Shown: piece after piece, positions 9,757-22,920 of the stretch
How positions within the stretch are numbered: position 1 is the first letter of the stretch
How the letters are laid out: each line of letters opens with the position of its first letter
Assembly: GCF_024139115.2 (NCBI RefSeq)
Contig: NC_085141.1
Location: 130,075,822-130,139,821 of the forward strand
Origin: Armigeres subalbatus
Lineage: Eukaryota; Arthropoda; Insecta; Diptera; Culicidae
Reading direction: 5' to 3'
DNA: 64,000 nucleotides
Notes under the pieces: model-generated
The model's input: the letters and a program-made list of their open reading frames with translations, nothing else
What the model was told of the DNA's origin: nothing
The model's database searches: none
Made by a program: the position numbers and the translations under genes

Positions 9757-10833
9757 CCTCTTGAAATGAGGCTTCCAGGCCTCTTGAAATGAGGCTTCCA
9801 GGCCTCTTGAAAGGAGGCTTCCAGGCCTCTTGAAAGGAGGCTTCCAGGCCTCTTGAAAGGAGGCTTCCAGGCCTCTTGAAAGGAGGCTTCCAGGCCCCTT
9901 GAAAGGAGGATTCCAGGCCTCTTGAAAGGAGGCCTCCAGGCTTATTGAAAGGAGGCTTCCAGGCTTCTTGAAATGTGGCTTTTAGGCCTCTTGAAAGGAG
10001 GCCTCCAGGCCTTTTGAAAGGAGGCTTCCAGGCCTCTTGAAAAGGAGGCTTCCAGGCCTCTTGAAAGGAGGCTTCCAGGCCCCTTGAAAAGAGACTTACA
10101 GGCCTCTTGAAAAAAGGCTTCTAGGCCTCTTGAAAGGAGGTTTCCAGGGCTCTCGAAAGGAGGCTTCCAGGCCTTTTGAACGGAGGCTTCCAGGAGGCTT
10201 CCAGGCCTCTTGAAAGGAGGCTTCCAGGCCTCTTGAAAGGGGGCTTCCAGGCCTCTTGAAAGGAGGCTTCCAGGCCTCTTGAAAGGAGGCTTCCAGGCCT
10301 CTTGAAAGGAGGCTTCCAGGCCTCTTGAAAGGAGGCTTCCAGGCCTCTTGAAAGGAGGCTTCCAGGCCTCTTGAAAGGAGGCTTCCAGGCCTCTTGAAGG
10401 AGGCTTCCAGGCCTCTTGAAAGGAGGCTTCCAGGCCTCTTGAAAGGAGGCTTCCAGGCCTCTTGAAAGGAGGCTTCCAGGCCTCTTGAAAGAAGGCTTCC
10501 AGGCCTCTTGAAAGGAGGCTTCCAGGCCTCTTGAAGAAGTCCTCTTAAAAGAAGGCTTCCGGACCTCTTGAAAGGAGGTTTCCAGGCCTCTTGAAACGAG
10601 GCTTCCAGGCCTCTTGAAAGGAGGCTCCAAGCCTTTTGAAAGGAGGCTTCCAGGCCTCTTGAAAGGAGGCTTCCAGGCCTCTTGAAAGGAGGCTTCCAGG
10701 CCTCTTGAAAGGAGGCTTCCAGGCCTCTTGAAAGGAGGCTTCCAGGCCTCTTGAAAGGAGGCTTCCAGGCTTCTTGAAAGGAGGCTTCCAGGCCTCTTGA
10801 AAGGAGGCTTCTAGGCTTCTTGAAAGGAGGCTT

Positions 10834-13026
10834 TCAGGCCTCTTGAAAGGAGGCTTCCAGGCCTCTTGAAAGGAGGCTTCCAGGTCTCTTGAAAGGAGGC
10901 TTCCAGGCCTCTTGAAAGGAGGCTTCCAGGCCTCTTGAAAGGAGGCTTCCAGGCCTCTTGAAAGGAGGGCTTCCAGGCCTTTTGAAAGCAGGGCTTCCAG
11001 GCCTCTTGAAAGGAGGCTTCCAGGCCTCTTGAAAGGAGGCTTCCAGGCCTCTTGAAAGGAGGCTTCCAGGCCTCTTGAAAGGAGGCTTCCAGGCCTCTTG
11101 AAAGGAGGCTTCCAGGCCTCTTGAAAGGAGGCTTCCAGGCCTCTTGAGGGAGTCTTCCAGGCCTCTTGAAGAAGGCTTCCAGGCCTCTTGAAAGGAGGCT
11201 TCCAGGCCTCTTGAAAGGAGGCTTCCAGGCCTCTTGAAAGGAGGCTTCCAGGCCCTCTTGAAGGAGGCTTCCAGGCCTCTTGAAAGGAGGCTTCCAGGCC
11301 TCTTGAAAGGAGGCTTCCAGGCCTCTTGAAAGGAGGCTTCAAGGCCTGTTGAAAGGAGGCCTGGTGTATTCAGATCACTTCTGGCCTCTTGAAATGAGGC
11401 TCTGGCCCTCTTGAAATGAGGCTTCCAGGCCTCTTGAAAGGAGGCTTCCAGGCCTCTTGAAAGGAGGCTTCCAGGCCTCTTGAAAGGAGGCTTCCAGGCC
11501 TCTTGAAAGGAGGCTTCCAGGCCTCTTGAAAGGAGACTTCCAGGCCTCTTGAAAAGAGACTTCCAGGCCTCTTGAAAGGAGGCCTCCAGGCTTATTGAAA
11601 GGAGGCTTCCAGGCTTCTTGAAATGTGGCTTTTGGGCCTCTTGAAAGGAGGCCTCCAGGCCTTTTGAAAGGAGGCTTCCAGGCCTCTTGAAAGGAGGCTT
11701 CCAGGCCTCTTGAAAGGAGGCTTCCAGGCCTCTTGAAAGGAGGCTTCCAGGCCTCTTGAAAGGAGGCTTCCAGGCCTCTTGAAAGGAGGCTTCCAGGCCT
11801 CTTGAAAGGAGGCTTCCAGGCCTCTTGAAAGGAGGCTTCCAGGCCTCTTGAAAGGAGGCTTCCAGGCCTCTTGAAAGGAGGCTTCCAGGCCTCTTGAAAG
11901 GAGGCTTCCAGGCCTCTTGAAAGGAGGCTTCCAGGCCTCTTGAAAGGAGGCTTCCAGGCCTCTTGAAAGAAGGCTTCCAGGCCTCTTGAAAGGAGGCTTC
12001 CAGGCCTCTTGAAGAAGGCCTCTTAAAAGAAGGCTTCCGGACCTCTTGAAAGGAGGTTTCCAGGCCTCTTGAAACGAGGCTTCCAGGCCTCTTGAAAGGA
12101 GGCTCCAAGCCTTTTGAAAGGAGGCTTCCAGGCCTCTTGAAAGGAGGCTTCCAGGCCTCTTGAAAGGAGGCTTCCAGGCCTCTTGAAAGGAGGCTTCCAG
12201 GCCTCTTGAAAGGAGGCTTCCAGGCCTCTTGAAAGGAGGCTTCCAAGCTTCTTGAAAGGAGGCTTCCAGGCTTCTTGAAAGGAGGCTTCCAGGCCTCTTG
12301 AAAGGAGGCTTCCAGGTCTCTTGAAAGGAGGCTTCCAGGCCTCTTGAAAGGAGGCTTCCAGGCCTCTTGAAAGGAGGCTTCCAGGCCTCTTGAAAGGAGG
12401 CTTCCAGGCCTCTTGAAAGGAGGCTTCCAGGCCTCTTGAAAGGAGGCTTCCAGGCCTCTTGAAAGGAGGCTTCCAGGCCTCTTGAAAGGAGGCTTCCAGG
12501 CCTCTTGAAAGGAGGCTTCCAGGCCTCTTGAAAGGAGGCTTCCAGGCCTCTTGAAAGGAGGCTTCCAGGCCTCTTGAAAGGAGGCTTCCAGGCCTCTTGA
12601 AAGGAGGCTTCCAGGCCTCTTGAAGGAGGCTTCCAGGCCTCTTGAAAGGAGGCTTCCAGGCCTCTTGAAAGGAGGCTTCCAGGCCTCTTGAAAGGAGGCT
12701 TCCAGGCCTCTTGAAAGGAGGCTTCCAGGCCTCTTGAAAGGAGGCTTCCAGGCCTCTTGAAAGGAGGCTTCCAGGCCTCTTGAAAGGAGGCTTCCAGGCC
12801 TCTTGAAAGGAGGCTTCCAGGCCTCTTGAAAGGAGGCTTCCAGGCCTCTTGAAAGGAGGCTTCCAGGCCTCTTGAAAGGAGGCTTCCAGGCCTCTTGAAA
12901 GGAGGCTTCCAGGCCTCTTGAAAGGAGGCTTCCAGGCCTCTTGAAAGGAGGCTTCCAGGCCTCTTGAAAGGAGGCTTCCAGGCCTCTTGAAACGAGGCTT
13001 CCAGGCCTCTTGAAAGGAGGCTCCAA
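10834..13026 (-). other. 730-codon satellite-encoded open frame (probably not a gene)
   Basis: A minus-strand ATG-started frame runs through about 95 satellite units without a stop. The product would be a 23-residue repeat rich in Lys, Arg, Pro, Phe and Ser, with no known domain, signal peptide or membrane segment. The start codon arises from a variant unit (CTCCAAGCC region), not from a conserved upstream context. A different minus frame over 12023-13834 is also open for 603 codons, as expected if openness comes from the repeat rather than from selection on one frame. I saw no splice or promoter evidence. Listed because gene predictors will call it. Confidence 0.2.
11364..12110 (+). repeat. 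Higher-order block of the 23-bp array, copy at 11.4 kb
   Basis: The block starts with GTGTATTCAGATCACTT, continues through a GAAATGTGGC variant (about 11620) and a CTCTTAAAAGAAGG variant (about 12010), and ends at CTCCAAGCC (12103). The same ordered landmarks recur from 16405 to 17153 with nearly the same internal distance (739 versus 741 bp), and in longer form from 9735 to 10635. The whole block was therefore duplicated as one piece. Confidence 0.8.
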
Positions 13027-16000
13027 GCCTTTTGAAAGGAGGCTTCCAGGCCTCTTGAAAGGAGGCTTCCAGGCCTCTTGAAAGGAGGCTTCCAGGCCTC
13101 TTGAAAGGAGGCTTCCAGGCCTCTTGAAAGGAGGCTTCCAGGCCTCTTGAAAGGAGGCTTCCAGGCCTCTTGAAAGGAGGCTTCCAGGCCTCTTGAAAGG
13201 AGGCTTCCAGGCCTCTTGAAAGGAGGCTTCCAGGCCTCTTGAAAGGAGGCTTCCAGGCCTCTTGAAAGGAGGCTTCCAGGCCTCTTGAAAGGAGGCTTCC
13301 AGGCCTCCGGAAAGGGAGCTTCCAGGCCTCTTGAAATGAGGTTTTAAGGCATCTTGAAAGGAAGCTTCCAGGCCTCTTGAAAGGAGGCTTCCCGATCTCT
13401 TGAAAGCAGGGCTTCCAGGCCTCTTGAAAGGAGGCTTCCAGGCCTCTTGAAAGGAGGCTTCCAGGCCTCTTGAAAGGAGGCTTCCAGGCCTCTTGAAAGG
13501 AGGCTTTCAGGCCTCTTGAAAGGAGGCTTTCAGGCCTCTTGAAAGGAGGCTTCCAGGCCTCTTGAAAGGAGGCTTCCAGGCCTCTTGAAAGGAGGCTTCC
13601 AGGCCTCCTGAAAGGAGGCTTCCAGGCCTCCTGAAAGGAGGCTTCCAGGCCTCTTGAAAGGAGGCTTCCAGGCCTCTTGAGAGGAGGCTTCCATGCCTCT
13701 TGAAAGGAGGCTTCCAGGCCTCTTGAAAGGAGGCTGGGCCTCTTGAAGGAGGCAGGCCTCTTGAAAGGAGGCTTCCAGGCCTCTTGAAAGGAGGCTTCCA
13801 GGCTCTTGAAAGGAGGCTTCCAGGCATCTTGCAAGGAGGCTGCCGGGCTTCTTGAAAGGAGGCTTCCAGGCCTCTTGAAAGGAGGCTTCCAGGCCTCTTG
13901 AAAGGAGGCTTCCAGGCCTCTTGAAAGGAGGCTTCCAGGCCTCTTGAAAGGAGGCTTCCAGGCCTCTTGAAAGGAGGCTTCCAGGCCTCTTGAAAGGAGG
14001 CTTCCAGGCCTCTTGAAAGGAGGCTTCCAGGCCTCTTGAAAGGAGGCTTCCAGGCTCTCTTGAAAGGAGGCTTCCAGGCCTCTTGAAAGGAGGCTTCCAG
14101 GCCTCTTGAAAGGAGGCTTCCAGGCCTCTTGAAAGGAGGCTTCCAGGCCTCTTGAAAGGAGGCTTCCAGGCCTCTTGAAAGGAGGCTTCCAGGCCTCTTG
14201 AAAGGAGGCTTCCAGGCCTCTTGAAAGGAGGCTTCCAGGCCTCTTGAAAGGAGGCTTCCAGGCCTCTTGAAAGGAGGCTTCCAGGCCTCTTGAAAGGAGG
14301 CTTCCAGGCCTCTTGAAAGGAGGCTTCCAGGCCTCTTGAAAGGAGGCTTCCAGGCCTCTTGAAAGGAGGCTTCCAGGCCTCTTGAAAGGAGGCTTCCAGG
14401 CCTCTTGAAAGGAGGCTTCCAGGCCTCTTGAAATGAGGCTTCCAGGCCTCTTGAAAGGAGGCTTCCAGGGCTTCCAGGGCTTCCAGGCCTCTTGAAAGGA
14501 GGCTTCCAGGCCTCTTGAAAGGAGGCTTCCAGGCCTCTTGAAAGGAGGCTTCCAGGCCTATTGAAAGGAGGCTTCCAGGCCTCTTGAAAGGAGGCTTCCA
14601 GGCCTCTTGAAAGGAGGCTTCCAGGCCTCTTGAAGGAGGCTTCCAGGCCTCTTGAAAGGAGGCTTCCAGGCCTCTTGAAGAAGGTCTCTTAAAAGAAGGC
14701 TTCCGGACCTCTTGATAGGAGGTTTTCAGGCAAGGCCACTTAAAAGGAGGCTTCCAGGCCTCTTGAAAGGAGGCTCCAAGCCTTTTGAAAGGAGGCTTCC
14801 AGGCCTCCTGAAAGGAGGCTTCCAGGCCTCTTGAAAGGAGGCTTCCAGGCCTCTTGAAAGGAGGCTTCCAGAACTCTTGAAAGGAGGCTTCCAGGCCTCT
14901 TGAAAGGAGGCTTCCAGGCCTCTTGAAAGGAGGCTTCCAGGCCTCTTGAAAGGAGGCTTCCAGGCCTCTTGAAAGGAGGCTTCCAGGCCTCTTGAAAGGA
15001 GGCTTCCAGGCCTCTTGAAAGGAGGCTTCCAGGCCTCTTGAAGGAGGCTTCCAGGCCTCTTGAAAGGAGGCTTCCAGGCCTCTTGAAAGGAGGCTTCCAG
15101 GCCTCTTGAAAGGAGGCTTCCAGGCCTCTTGAAAGGAGGCTTCCAGGCCTCTTGAAAGGAGGCTTCCAGGCCTCTTGAAAGGAGGCTTCCAGGCCTCTTG
15201 AAAGGAGGCTTCCAGGCCTCTTGAAAGGAGGCTTCCAGGCCTCTTGAAAGGAGGCTTCCAGGCCTCTTGAAAGGAGGCTTCCAGGCCTCTTGAAAGGAGG
15301 CTTCCAGGCCTCTTGAAAGGAGGCTTCCAGGCCTCTTGAAAGGAGGCTTCCAGGCCTCTTGAAAGGAGGCTTCCAGGCCTCTTGAAAGGAGGCTTCCAGG
15401 CCTCTTGAAAGGAGGCTTCCAGGCCTCTTGAAAGGAGGCTTCCAGGCCTCTTGAAAGGAGGCTTCCAGGCCTCTTGAAAGGAGGCTTCCAGGCCTCTTGA
15501 AAGGAGGCTTCCAGGCCTCTTGAAAGCAGGGCTTCCAGGCCTCTTGAAAGGAGGCTTCCAGGCCTCTTGAAAGGAGGCTTACAGGCCTCTTGAAAGGAGG
15601 CTTCCAGGCCTCTTGAAAGGAGGCTTCCAGGCCTCTTGAAAGGAGGCTTCCAGGCCTCTTGAAAGGAGGCTTCCAGGCCTCTTGAAAGGAGGCTTCCAGG
15701 CCTCTTGAAAGGAGGCTTCCAGGCCTCTTGAAAGGAGGCTTCCAGGCCTCTTGAAAGAAGGCTTCCAGGCCTCTTGAAAGGAGGCTTCCAGGCCTCTTGA
15801 AAGGAGGCTTCAAGGCCTCTTGAAAGGAGGCTTCAAGGCCTCTTGAAAGGAGGCCTAGTGTATTCAGATCACTTCCGGGCCTCTTGAAATGAGGCTTTCG
15901 GGCCTCTTGAAATGAGGCTTCCAGGCCTCTTGAAAGGAGGCTTCCAGGCCTCTTGAAAGGAGGCTTCCAGGCCTCTTGAAAGGAGGCTTCCAGGCCTCTT

Positions 16001-16404
16001 GAAAGGAGGCTTCCAGGCCTCTTGAAAGGAGGCTTCCAGGCCTCTTGAAAGGAGGCTTCCAGGCCTCTTGAAAGGAGGCTTCCAGGCCTCTTGAAAGGAG
16101 GCTTCCAGGCCTCTTGAAAGAAGGCTTCCAGGCCTCTTGAAAGAAGGCTTCCAGGCCTCTTGAAAGGAGGCTTCCAGGCCTCTTGAAAGGAGGCTTCCAG
16201 GCCTCTTGAAAGGAGGCTTCCAGGCCTCTTGAAAGGAGGCTTCCAGGCCTCTTGAAAGGAGGCTTCCAGGCCTCTTGAAAGGAGGCTTCCAGGCCTCTTG
16301 AAAGGAGGCTTCCAGGCCTCTTGAAAGGAGGCTTCAAGGCCTCTTGAAAGGAGGCTTCAAGGCCTCTTGAAAGGAGGCTTCAAGGCCTCTTGAAAGGAGG
16401 CCTA

Positions 16405-17153
16405 GTGTATTCAGATCACTTCCGGGCCTCTTGAAATGAGGCTTCCGGGCCTCTTGAAATGAGGCTTCCAGGCCTCTTGAAAGGAGGCTTCCAGGCCTCT
16501 TGAAAGGAGGCTTCCAGGCCTCTTGAAAGGAGGCTTCCAGGCCTCTTGAAAGGAGGCTTCCAGGCCTCTTGAAAGGAGGCTTCCAGGCCTCTTGAAAGGA
16601 GACTTCCAGGCCTCTTGAAAAGAGACTTCCAGGCCTCTTGAAAGGAGGCCTCCAGGCTTATTGAAAGGAGGCTTCCAGGCTTCTTGAAATGTGGCTTTTG
16701 GGCCTCTTGAAAGGAGGCCTACAGGCCTCTGCAAAGGAGGCTTCCAGGCCTCTTGAAAGGAGGCTTCCAGGCCTCTTGAAAGGAGGCTTCCAGGCCTCTT
16801 GAAAGGAGGCTTCCAGGCCTCTTGAAAGGAGGCTTCCAGGCCTCTTGAAAGGAGGCTTCCAGGCCTCTTGAAAGGAGGCTTCCAGGCCTCTTGAAAGGAG
16901 GCTTCCAGGCCTCTTGAAAGGAGGCTTCCAGGCCTCTTGAAAGGAGGCTTCCAGGCCTCTTGAAAGGAGGCTTCCAGGCCTCTTGAAAGGAGGCTTCCAG
17001 GCCTCTTGAAAGAAGGCTTCCAGGCCTCTTGAAAGGAGGCTTCCAGGCCTCTTGAAGAAGGCCTCTTAAAAGAAGGCTTCCGGACCTCTTGAAAGGAGGT
17101 TTCCAGGCCTCTTGAAACGAGGCTTCCAGGCCTCTTGAAAGGAGGCTCCAAGC
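16405..17153 (+). repeat. Higher-order block of the 23-bp array, copy at 16.4 kb
   Basis: It has the same ordered landmarks as 11364-12110 and almost the same length. A shorter stretch starting with the same landmark (15858-16404) precedes it directly, and another start landmark lies at 20499. Confidence 0.8.
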
Positions 17154-20100
17154 CTTTTGAAAGGAGGCTTCCAGGCCTCTTGAAAGGAGGCTTCCAGGCC
17201 TCTTGAAAGAGGCTTCCAGGCCTCTTGAAAGGAGGCTTCCAGGCCTCTTGAAAGGAGGCTTCCAGGCCTCTTGAAAGGAGGCTTCCAGGCTTTTTGAAAG
17301 GAGGCTTCTAGGCTTCTTGAAAGGAGGCTTCCAGGCCTCTTGAAAGGAGGCTTCCAGGTCTCTTGAAAGGAGGCTTCCAGGCCTCTTGAAAGGAGGCTTC
17401 CAGGCCTCTTGAAAGGAGGCTTCCAGGCCTCTTGAAAGGAGGCTTCCAGGCCTCTTGAAAGGAGGCTTCCAGGCCTCTTGAAAGGAGGCTTCCAGGCCTC
17501 TTGAAAGGAGGCTTCCAGGCCTCTTGAAAGGAGGCTTCCAGGCCTCTTGAAAGGAGGCTTCCAGGCCTCTTGAAAGGAGGCTTCCAGGCCTCTTGAAAGG
17601 AGGCTTCCAGGCCTCTTGAAAGGAGGCTTCCAGGCCTCTTGAAAGGAGGCTTCCAGGCCTCTTGAAAGGAGGCTTCCAGGCCTCTTGAAAGGAGGCTTCC
17701 AGGCCTCTTGAAAGGAGGCTTCCAGGCCTCTTGAAAGGAGGCTTCCAGGCCTCTTGAAAGGAGGCTTCCAGGCCTCTTGAAAGGAGGCTTCCAGGCCTCT
17801 TGAAAGGAGGCTTCCAGGCCTCTTTAAAGTAGGCTTCCGGGTCTCTTAAAACGAGGCTTCCATGTCCCTTGAAAGGAGGCTCCTAGCCATTTAAAAGGAG
17901 GCTTCCAGGCCTCTTGAAAGGAGGCTTCCAGGCCTCTTGAAAGGAGGCTTCCAGGCCTCTTGAAAGGAGGCTTCCAGGCCTCTTGAAAGGAGGCTTCCAG
18001 GCCTCTTGAAAGGAGGCTTCCAGGCCTCTTGAAAGGAGGCTTCCAGGCCTCTTGAAAGGAGGCTTCCAGGCCTCTTGAAAGGAGGCTTCCAGGCCTCTTG
18101 AAAGGAGGCTTCCAGGCCTCTTGAAAGGAGGCTTCCAGGCCTCTTGAAAGGAGGCTTCCAGGCCTCTTGAAAGGAGGCTTCCAGGCCTCTTGAAAGGAGG
18201 CTTCCAGGCCTCTTGAAAGGAGGCTTCCAGGCCTCTTGAAATGAGGCTTCCAGGCCTCTTGAAATGAGGCTTCCAGGCCTCTTGAAATGAGGCTTCCAGG
18301 CCTCTTGAAAGGAGGCTTCCAGGCCTCTTGAAAGGAGGCTTCCAGGCCTCTTGAAAGGAGGCTTCCAGGCCTCTTGAAAGGAGGAGGCTGGGCCTCTTGA
18401 AAGGAGGCTTCCAGGCCTCTTGAAAGGAGGCTTCCAGGCCTCTTGAAAGGAGGCTTTCAGGCCTCTTGAAAGGAGGCTTTCAGGCCTCTTGAAAGGAGGC
18501 TTCCAGGCCTCTTGAAAGGAGGCTTCCAGGCCTCTTGAAAGGAGGCTTCCAGGCCTCCTGAAAGGAGGCTTCCAGGCCTCCTGAAAGGAGGCTTCCAGGC
18601 CTCTTGAAAGGAGGCTTCCAGGCCTCTTGAGAGGAGGCTTCCATGCCTCTTGAAAGGAGGCTTCCAGGCCTCTTGAAAGGAGGCTTCCAGGCCTCTTGAA
18701 AGGAGGCTTCCAGGCCTCTTGAAAGGAGGCTTACAGGCCTCTTGAAAGGAGGCTTCCAGGCCTCTTGAAAGGAGGCTTCCAGGCCTCTTGAAAGGAGGCT
18801 TCCAGGCCTCTTGAAAGGAGGCTTCCAGGCCTCTTGAAAGGAGGCTTCCAGGCCTCTTGAAAGGAGGCTCCAGGCTCTCTTGAAAGAAGCCTTCCAGGCC
18901 TCTTGAAAGGAGGCTTCCAGGCCCTCTTGAAAGAAAGATTCCAGGCCCCTTGAAAGGAGGCTTCCAGGCCTCTTGAAAGGAGGCTTCCAGGCCTCTTGAA
19001 AGGAGGCTTCCAGGCCTCTTGAAAGGAGGCTTCCAGGCCTCTTGAAAGGAGGCTTCCAGGCCTCTTGAAAGGAGGCTTCCAGGCCTCTTGAAAGGAGGCT
19101 TCCAGGCCTCTTGAAAGGAGGCTTCCAGGCCTCTTGAAAGGAGGCTTCCAGGCCTCTTGAAAGGAGGCTTCCAGGCCTCTTGAAAGGAGGCTTCCAGGCC
19201 TCTTGAAATGAGGCTTCCAGGCCTCTTGAAAGGAGGCTTCCAGGCCTCTTGAAAGCAGGGCTTCCAGGCCTCTTGAAAGGAGGCTTCCAGGCCTCTTGAA
19301 AGGAGGCTTCCAGGCCTCTTGAAAGGAGGCTTCCAGGCCTCTTGAAAGGAGGCTTCCAGGCCTCTTGAAAGAAGGCTTCCAGGCCTCTTGAAAGGAGGCT
19401 TCCAGGCCTCTTGAAGAAGGTCTCTTAAAAGAAGGCTTCCGGACCTCTTGAAAGGAGGTTTCCAGGCCTCTTGAAACGAGGCTTCCAGGCCTCTTGAAAG
19501 GAGGCTCCAAGCCTTTTGAAAGGAGGCTTCCAGGCCTCCTGAAAGGAGGCTTCCAGGCCTCTTGAAAGGAGGCTTCCAGGCCTCTTGAAAGGAGGCTTCC
19601 ATGCCTCTTGAAAGGAGGCTTCCAGGCCTCTTGAAAGGAGGCTTCCAGGCCTCTTGAAAGGAGGCTTCCAGGCCTCTTGAAAGGAGGCTTCCAGGCCTCT
19701 TGAAAGGAGGCTTCCAGGCCTCTTGAAAGGAGGCTTCCAGGCCTCTTGAAAGGAGGCTTCCAGGCCTCTTGAAAGGAGGCTTCCAGGCCTCTTGAAAGGA
19801 GGCTTCCAGGCCTCTTGAAAGGAGGCTTCCAGGCCTCTTGAAAGGAGGCTTCCAGGCCTCTTGAAAGGAGGCTTCCAGGCCTCTTGAAAGGAGGCTTCCA
19901 GGCCTCTTGAAAGGAGGCTTCCAGGCCTCTTGAAAGGAGGCTTCCAGGCCTCTTGAAAGGAGGCTTCCAGGCCTCTTGAAAGGAGGCTTCCAGGCCTCTT
20001 GAAAGGAGGCTTCCAGGCCTCTTGAAAGGAGGCTTCCAGGCCTCTTTAAAGGAGGCTTCCAGGCCTCTTGAAAGGAGGCTTCCAGGTCTCTTTAAAGGAG

Positions 20101-22920
20101 GCTTCCAGGCCTCTTGAAAGGAGGCTTCCAGGCCTCTTGAAAGGAGGCTTCCAGGCCTCTTGAAAGCAGGGCTTCCAGGCCTCTTGAAAGCAGGGCTTCC
20201 AGGCCTCTTGAAAGGAGGCTTCCAGGCCTCTTGAAAGGAGGCTTACAGGCCTCTTGAAAGGAGGCTTCCAGGCCTCTTGAAAGGAGGCTTCCAGGCCTCT
20301 TGAAAGGAGGCTTCCAGGCCTCTTGAAAGGAGGCTTCCAGGCCTCTTGAAAGGAGGCTTCCAGGCCTCTTGAAAGGAGGCTTCCAGGCCTCTTGAAAGAA
20401 GGCTTCCAGGCCTCTTGAAAGGAGGCTTCCAGGCCTCTTGAAAGAAGGCTTCCAGGCCTCTTGAAAGAAGGCTTCCAGGCCTCTTGAAAGGAGGCTTAGT
20501 GTATTCAGATCACTTCCGGGCCTCTTGAAATGAGGCTTTCGGGCCTCTTGAAATGAGGCTTCCAGGCCTCTTGAAAGGAGGCTTCCAGGCCTCTTGAAAG
20601 GAGGCTTCCAGGCCTCTTGAAAGGAGGCTTCCAGGCCTCTTGAAAGGAGGCTTCCAGGCCTCTTGAAAGGAGGCTTCCAGGCCTCTTGAAAGGAGGCTTC
20701 CAGGCCTCTTGAAAGGAGGCTTCCAGGCCTCTTGAAAAGAGACTTCCAGGCCTCTTGAAAGGAGGCCTCCAGGCTTATTGAAAGGAGGCTTCCAGGCTTC
20801 TTGAAATGTGGCTTTTAGGCCTCTTGAAAGGAGGCCTCCAGGCCTTTTGAAAGGAGGCTTCCAGGCCTCTTGAAAGGAGGCTTCCAGGCTTCTTGAAAGT
20901 AGGCTTCCAGGCCTCTTGAAAGGAGGCTTCCAGGCCTCTTGAAAGGAGGCTTCCAGGCCTCTTGAAAGGAGGCTTCCAGGCCTCTTGAAAGGAGGCTTCC
21001 AGGCCTCTTGAAAGGAGGCTTCCAGGCCTCTTGAAAGGAGGCTTCCAGGCCTCTTGAAAGGAGGCTTCCAGGCCTCTTGAAAGGAGGCTTCCAGGCCTCT
21101 TGAAAGGAGGATTCCAGGCCTCTTGAAAGGAGGCTTCCAGGCCTCTTGAAAGGAGGCTTCCAGGCCTCTTGAAAGGAGGCTTCCGGGCCTCTTGAAAGAA
21201 GCCTCCCGGGCTTCTGAAAGGAGGCTTCCAGGCCTCTTGAAAGGAGGCTTCCAGGCCTCTTGAAAGGAGGCTTCCAGGCCTCTTGAAAGGAGGCTTCCAG
21301 GCCTCTTGAAAGGAGGCTTCCAGGCCTCTTGAAAGGAGGCTTCCAGGCCTCTTGAAAGGAGGCTTCAGGTCTCTTGAAAGGAGGCTTCCAGGTCTCTTGA
21401 AAGGAGGCTTCCAGGTCTCTTGAAAGGATGCTTCAGGGCTTCTTTAAAGGAGGCTTCCAGGCCTTTTGCAAGGAGGCTTCACGGCCCCTTGAAAGGAGGC
21501 TTCCAGGCCTCTTGAAAGGAGGCTTCCAGGCCTCTTGAAAGGAGGCTTCCAGGCCTCTTGAAAGGAGGCTTCCAGGCCTCTTGAAATGAGGCTTCCAGGC
21601 CTCTTGAAAGGAGGCTTCCAGGCCTCTTGAAAGCAGGGCTTCCAGGCCTCTTGAAAGGAGGCTTCCAGGCCTCTTGAAAGGAGGCTTCCAGGCCTCTTGA
21701 AAGGAGGCTTCCAGGCCTCTTGAAAAGAGACTTCCAGGCCTCTTGAAAGGAGGCCTCCAGGCTTATTGAAAGGAGGCTTCCAGGCTTCTTGAAATGTGGC
21801 TTTTAGTCCTCTTGAAAGGAGGCCTCCAGGCCTTTTGAAAGGAGGCCTCCAGGCTTATTGAAAGGAGGCTTCCAGGCCTCTTGAAAGGAGGCTTTCAGGC
21901 CTCTTGAAAGGAGGCTTCCAGGCCTCTTGAAAGGAGGCTTCCAGGCCTCTTGAAAGGAGGCTTCCAGGCCTCTTGAAAGGAGGCTTCCAGGCCTCTTGAA
22001 AGGAGGCTTCCAGGCCTCCTGAAAGGAGGCTTCCAGGCCTCCTGAAAGGAGGCTTCCATGTCTCTTGAAAGGAGGCTTCCAGGCCTCTTGAAAGGAGGCT
22101 TCCAGGCCTCTTGAAAGGAGGCTTCCAGGCCTCTTGAAAGGAGGCTTCCAGGCCTCTTGAAAGGAGGCTTCCAGGCCTCTTGAAAGGAGGCTTCCAGGCC
22201 TCTTGAAAGGAGGCTTCCAGGCCTCTTGAAAGGAGGCTTCCAGGCCTCTTGAAAGGAGGCTTCCAGGCCTCTTGAAAGGAGGCTTCCAGGCCTCTTGAAA
22301 GGAGGCTTCCAGGCCTCTTGAAAGGAGGCTTCCAGGCCTCCTGAAAGGAGGCTTCCAGGCCTCCTGAAAGGAGGCTTCCAGGTCTCTTGAAAGGAGGCTT
22401 CCAGGCCTCTTGAAAGGAGGCTGTCAGGCCTCTTGAAAGGAGGCTTCCAGGCCTCTTGAAAGGAGGCTTCCAGGCCTCTTGAAAGGAGGCTTCCAGGCCT
22501 CTTGAAAGGAGGCTTCCAGGCCTCTTGAAAGGAGGCTTCCAGGCCTCTTGAAAGGAGGCTTCCAGGCCTCTTGAAAGGAGGCTCAGGCCTCTTGAAAGGA
22601 GGCTTCCAGGCCTCTTGAAAGGAGGCTTCCAGGCCTCTTGAAAGGAGGCTTCCAGGCCTCTTGAAAGGAGGCTTCCAGGCCTCTTGAAAGGAGGCTTCCA
22701 GGCCTCTTGAAAGGAGGCTTCCAGGCCTCTTGAAAGGAGGCTTCCAGGCCTCTTGAAAGGAGGCTTCCGGTCTTGAAAGAAGGCTTCCAGGCCTTTCGAA
22801 AGGAGGCTTGCGGATCTCTTGAAAGGTGGCTTCCAGGCCTCTTGTAAGGTGCCTTCCAAGCCTCTTGAAAAGAGACTCCCAGGCCTCTTAAAAGGAGGCT
22901 TCCAGGCCTCTTGAAAGGAG

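Noticed and set aside
10121..22859. About ten long minus-strand open frames, 106 to 730 codons
   Set aside because: They are all the same 23-residue cycle of the satellite in different phases, overlap each other in several frames, and start at variant units. They are described once as a repeat property.
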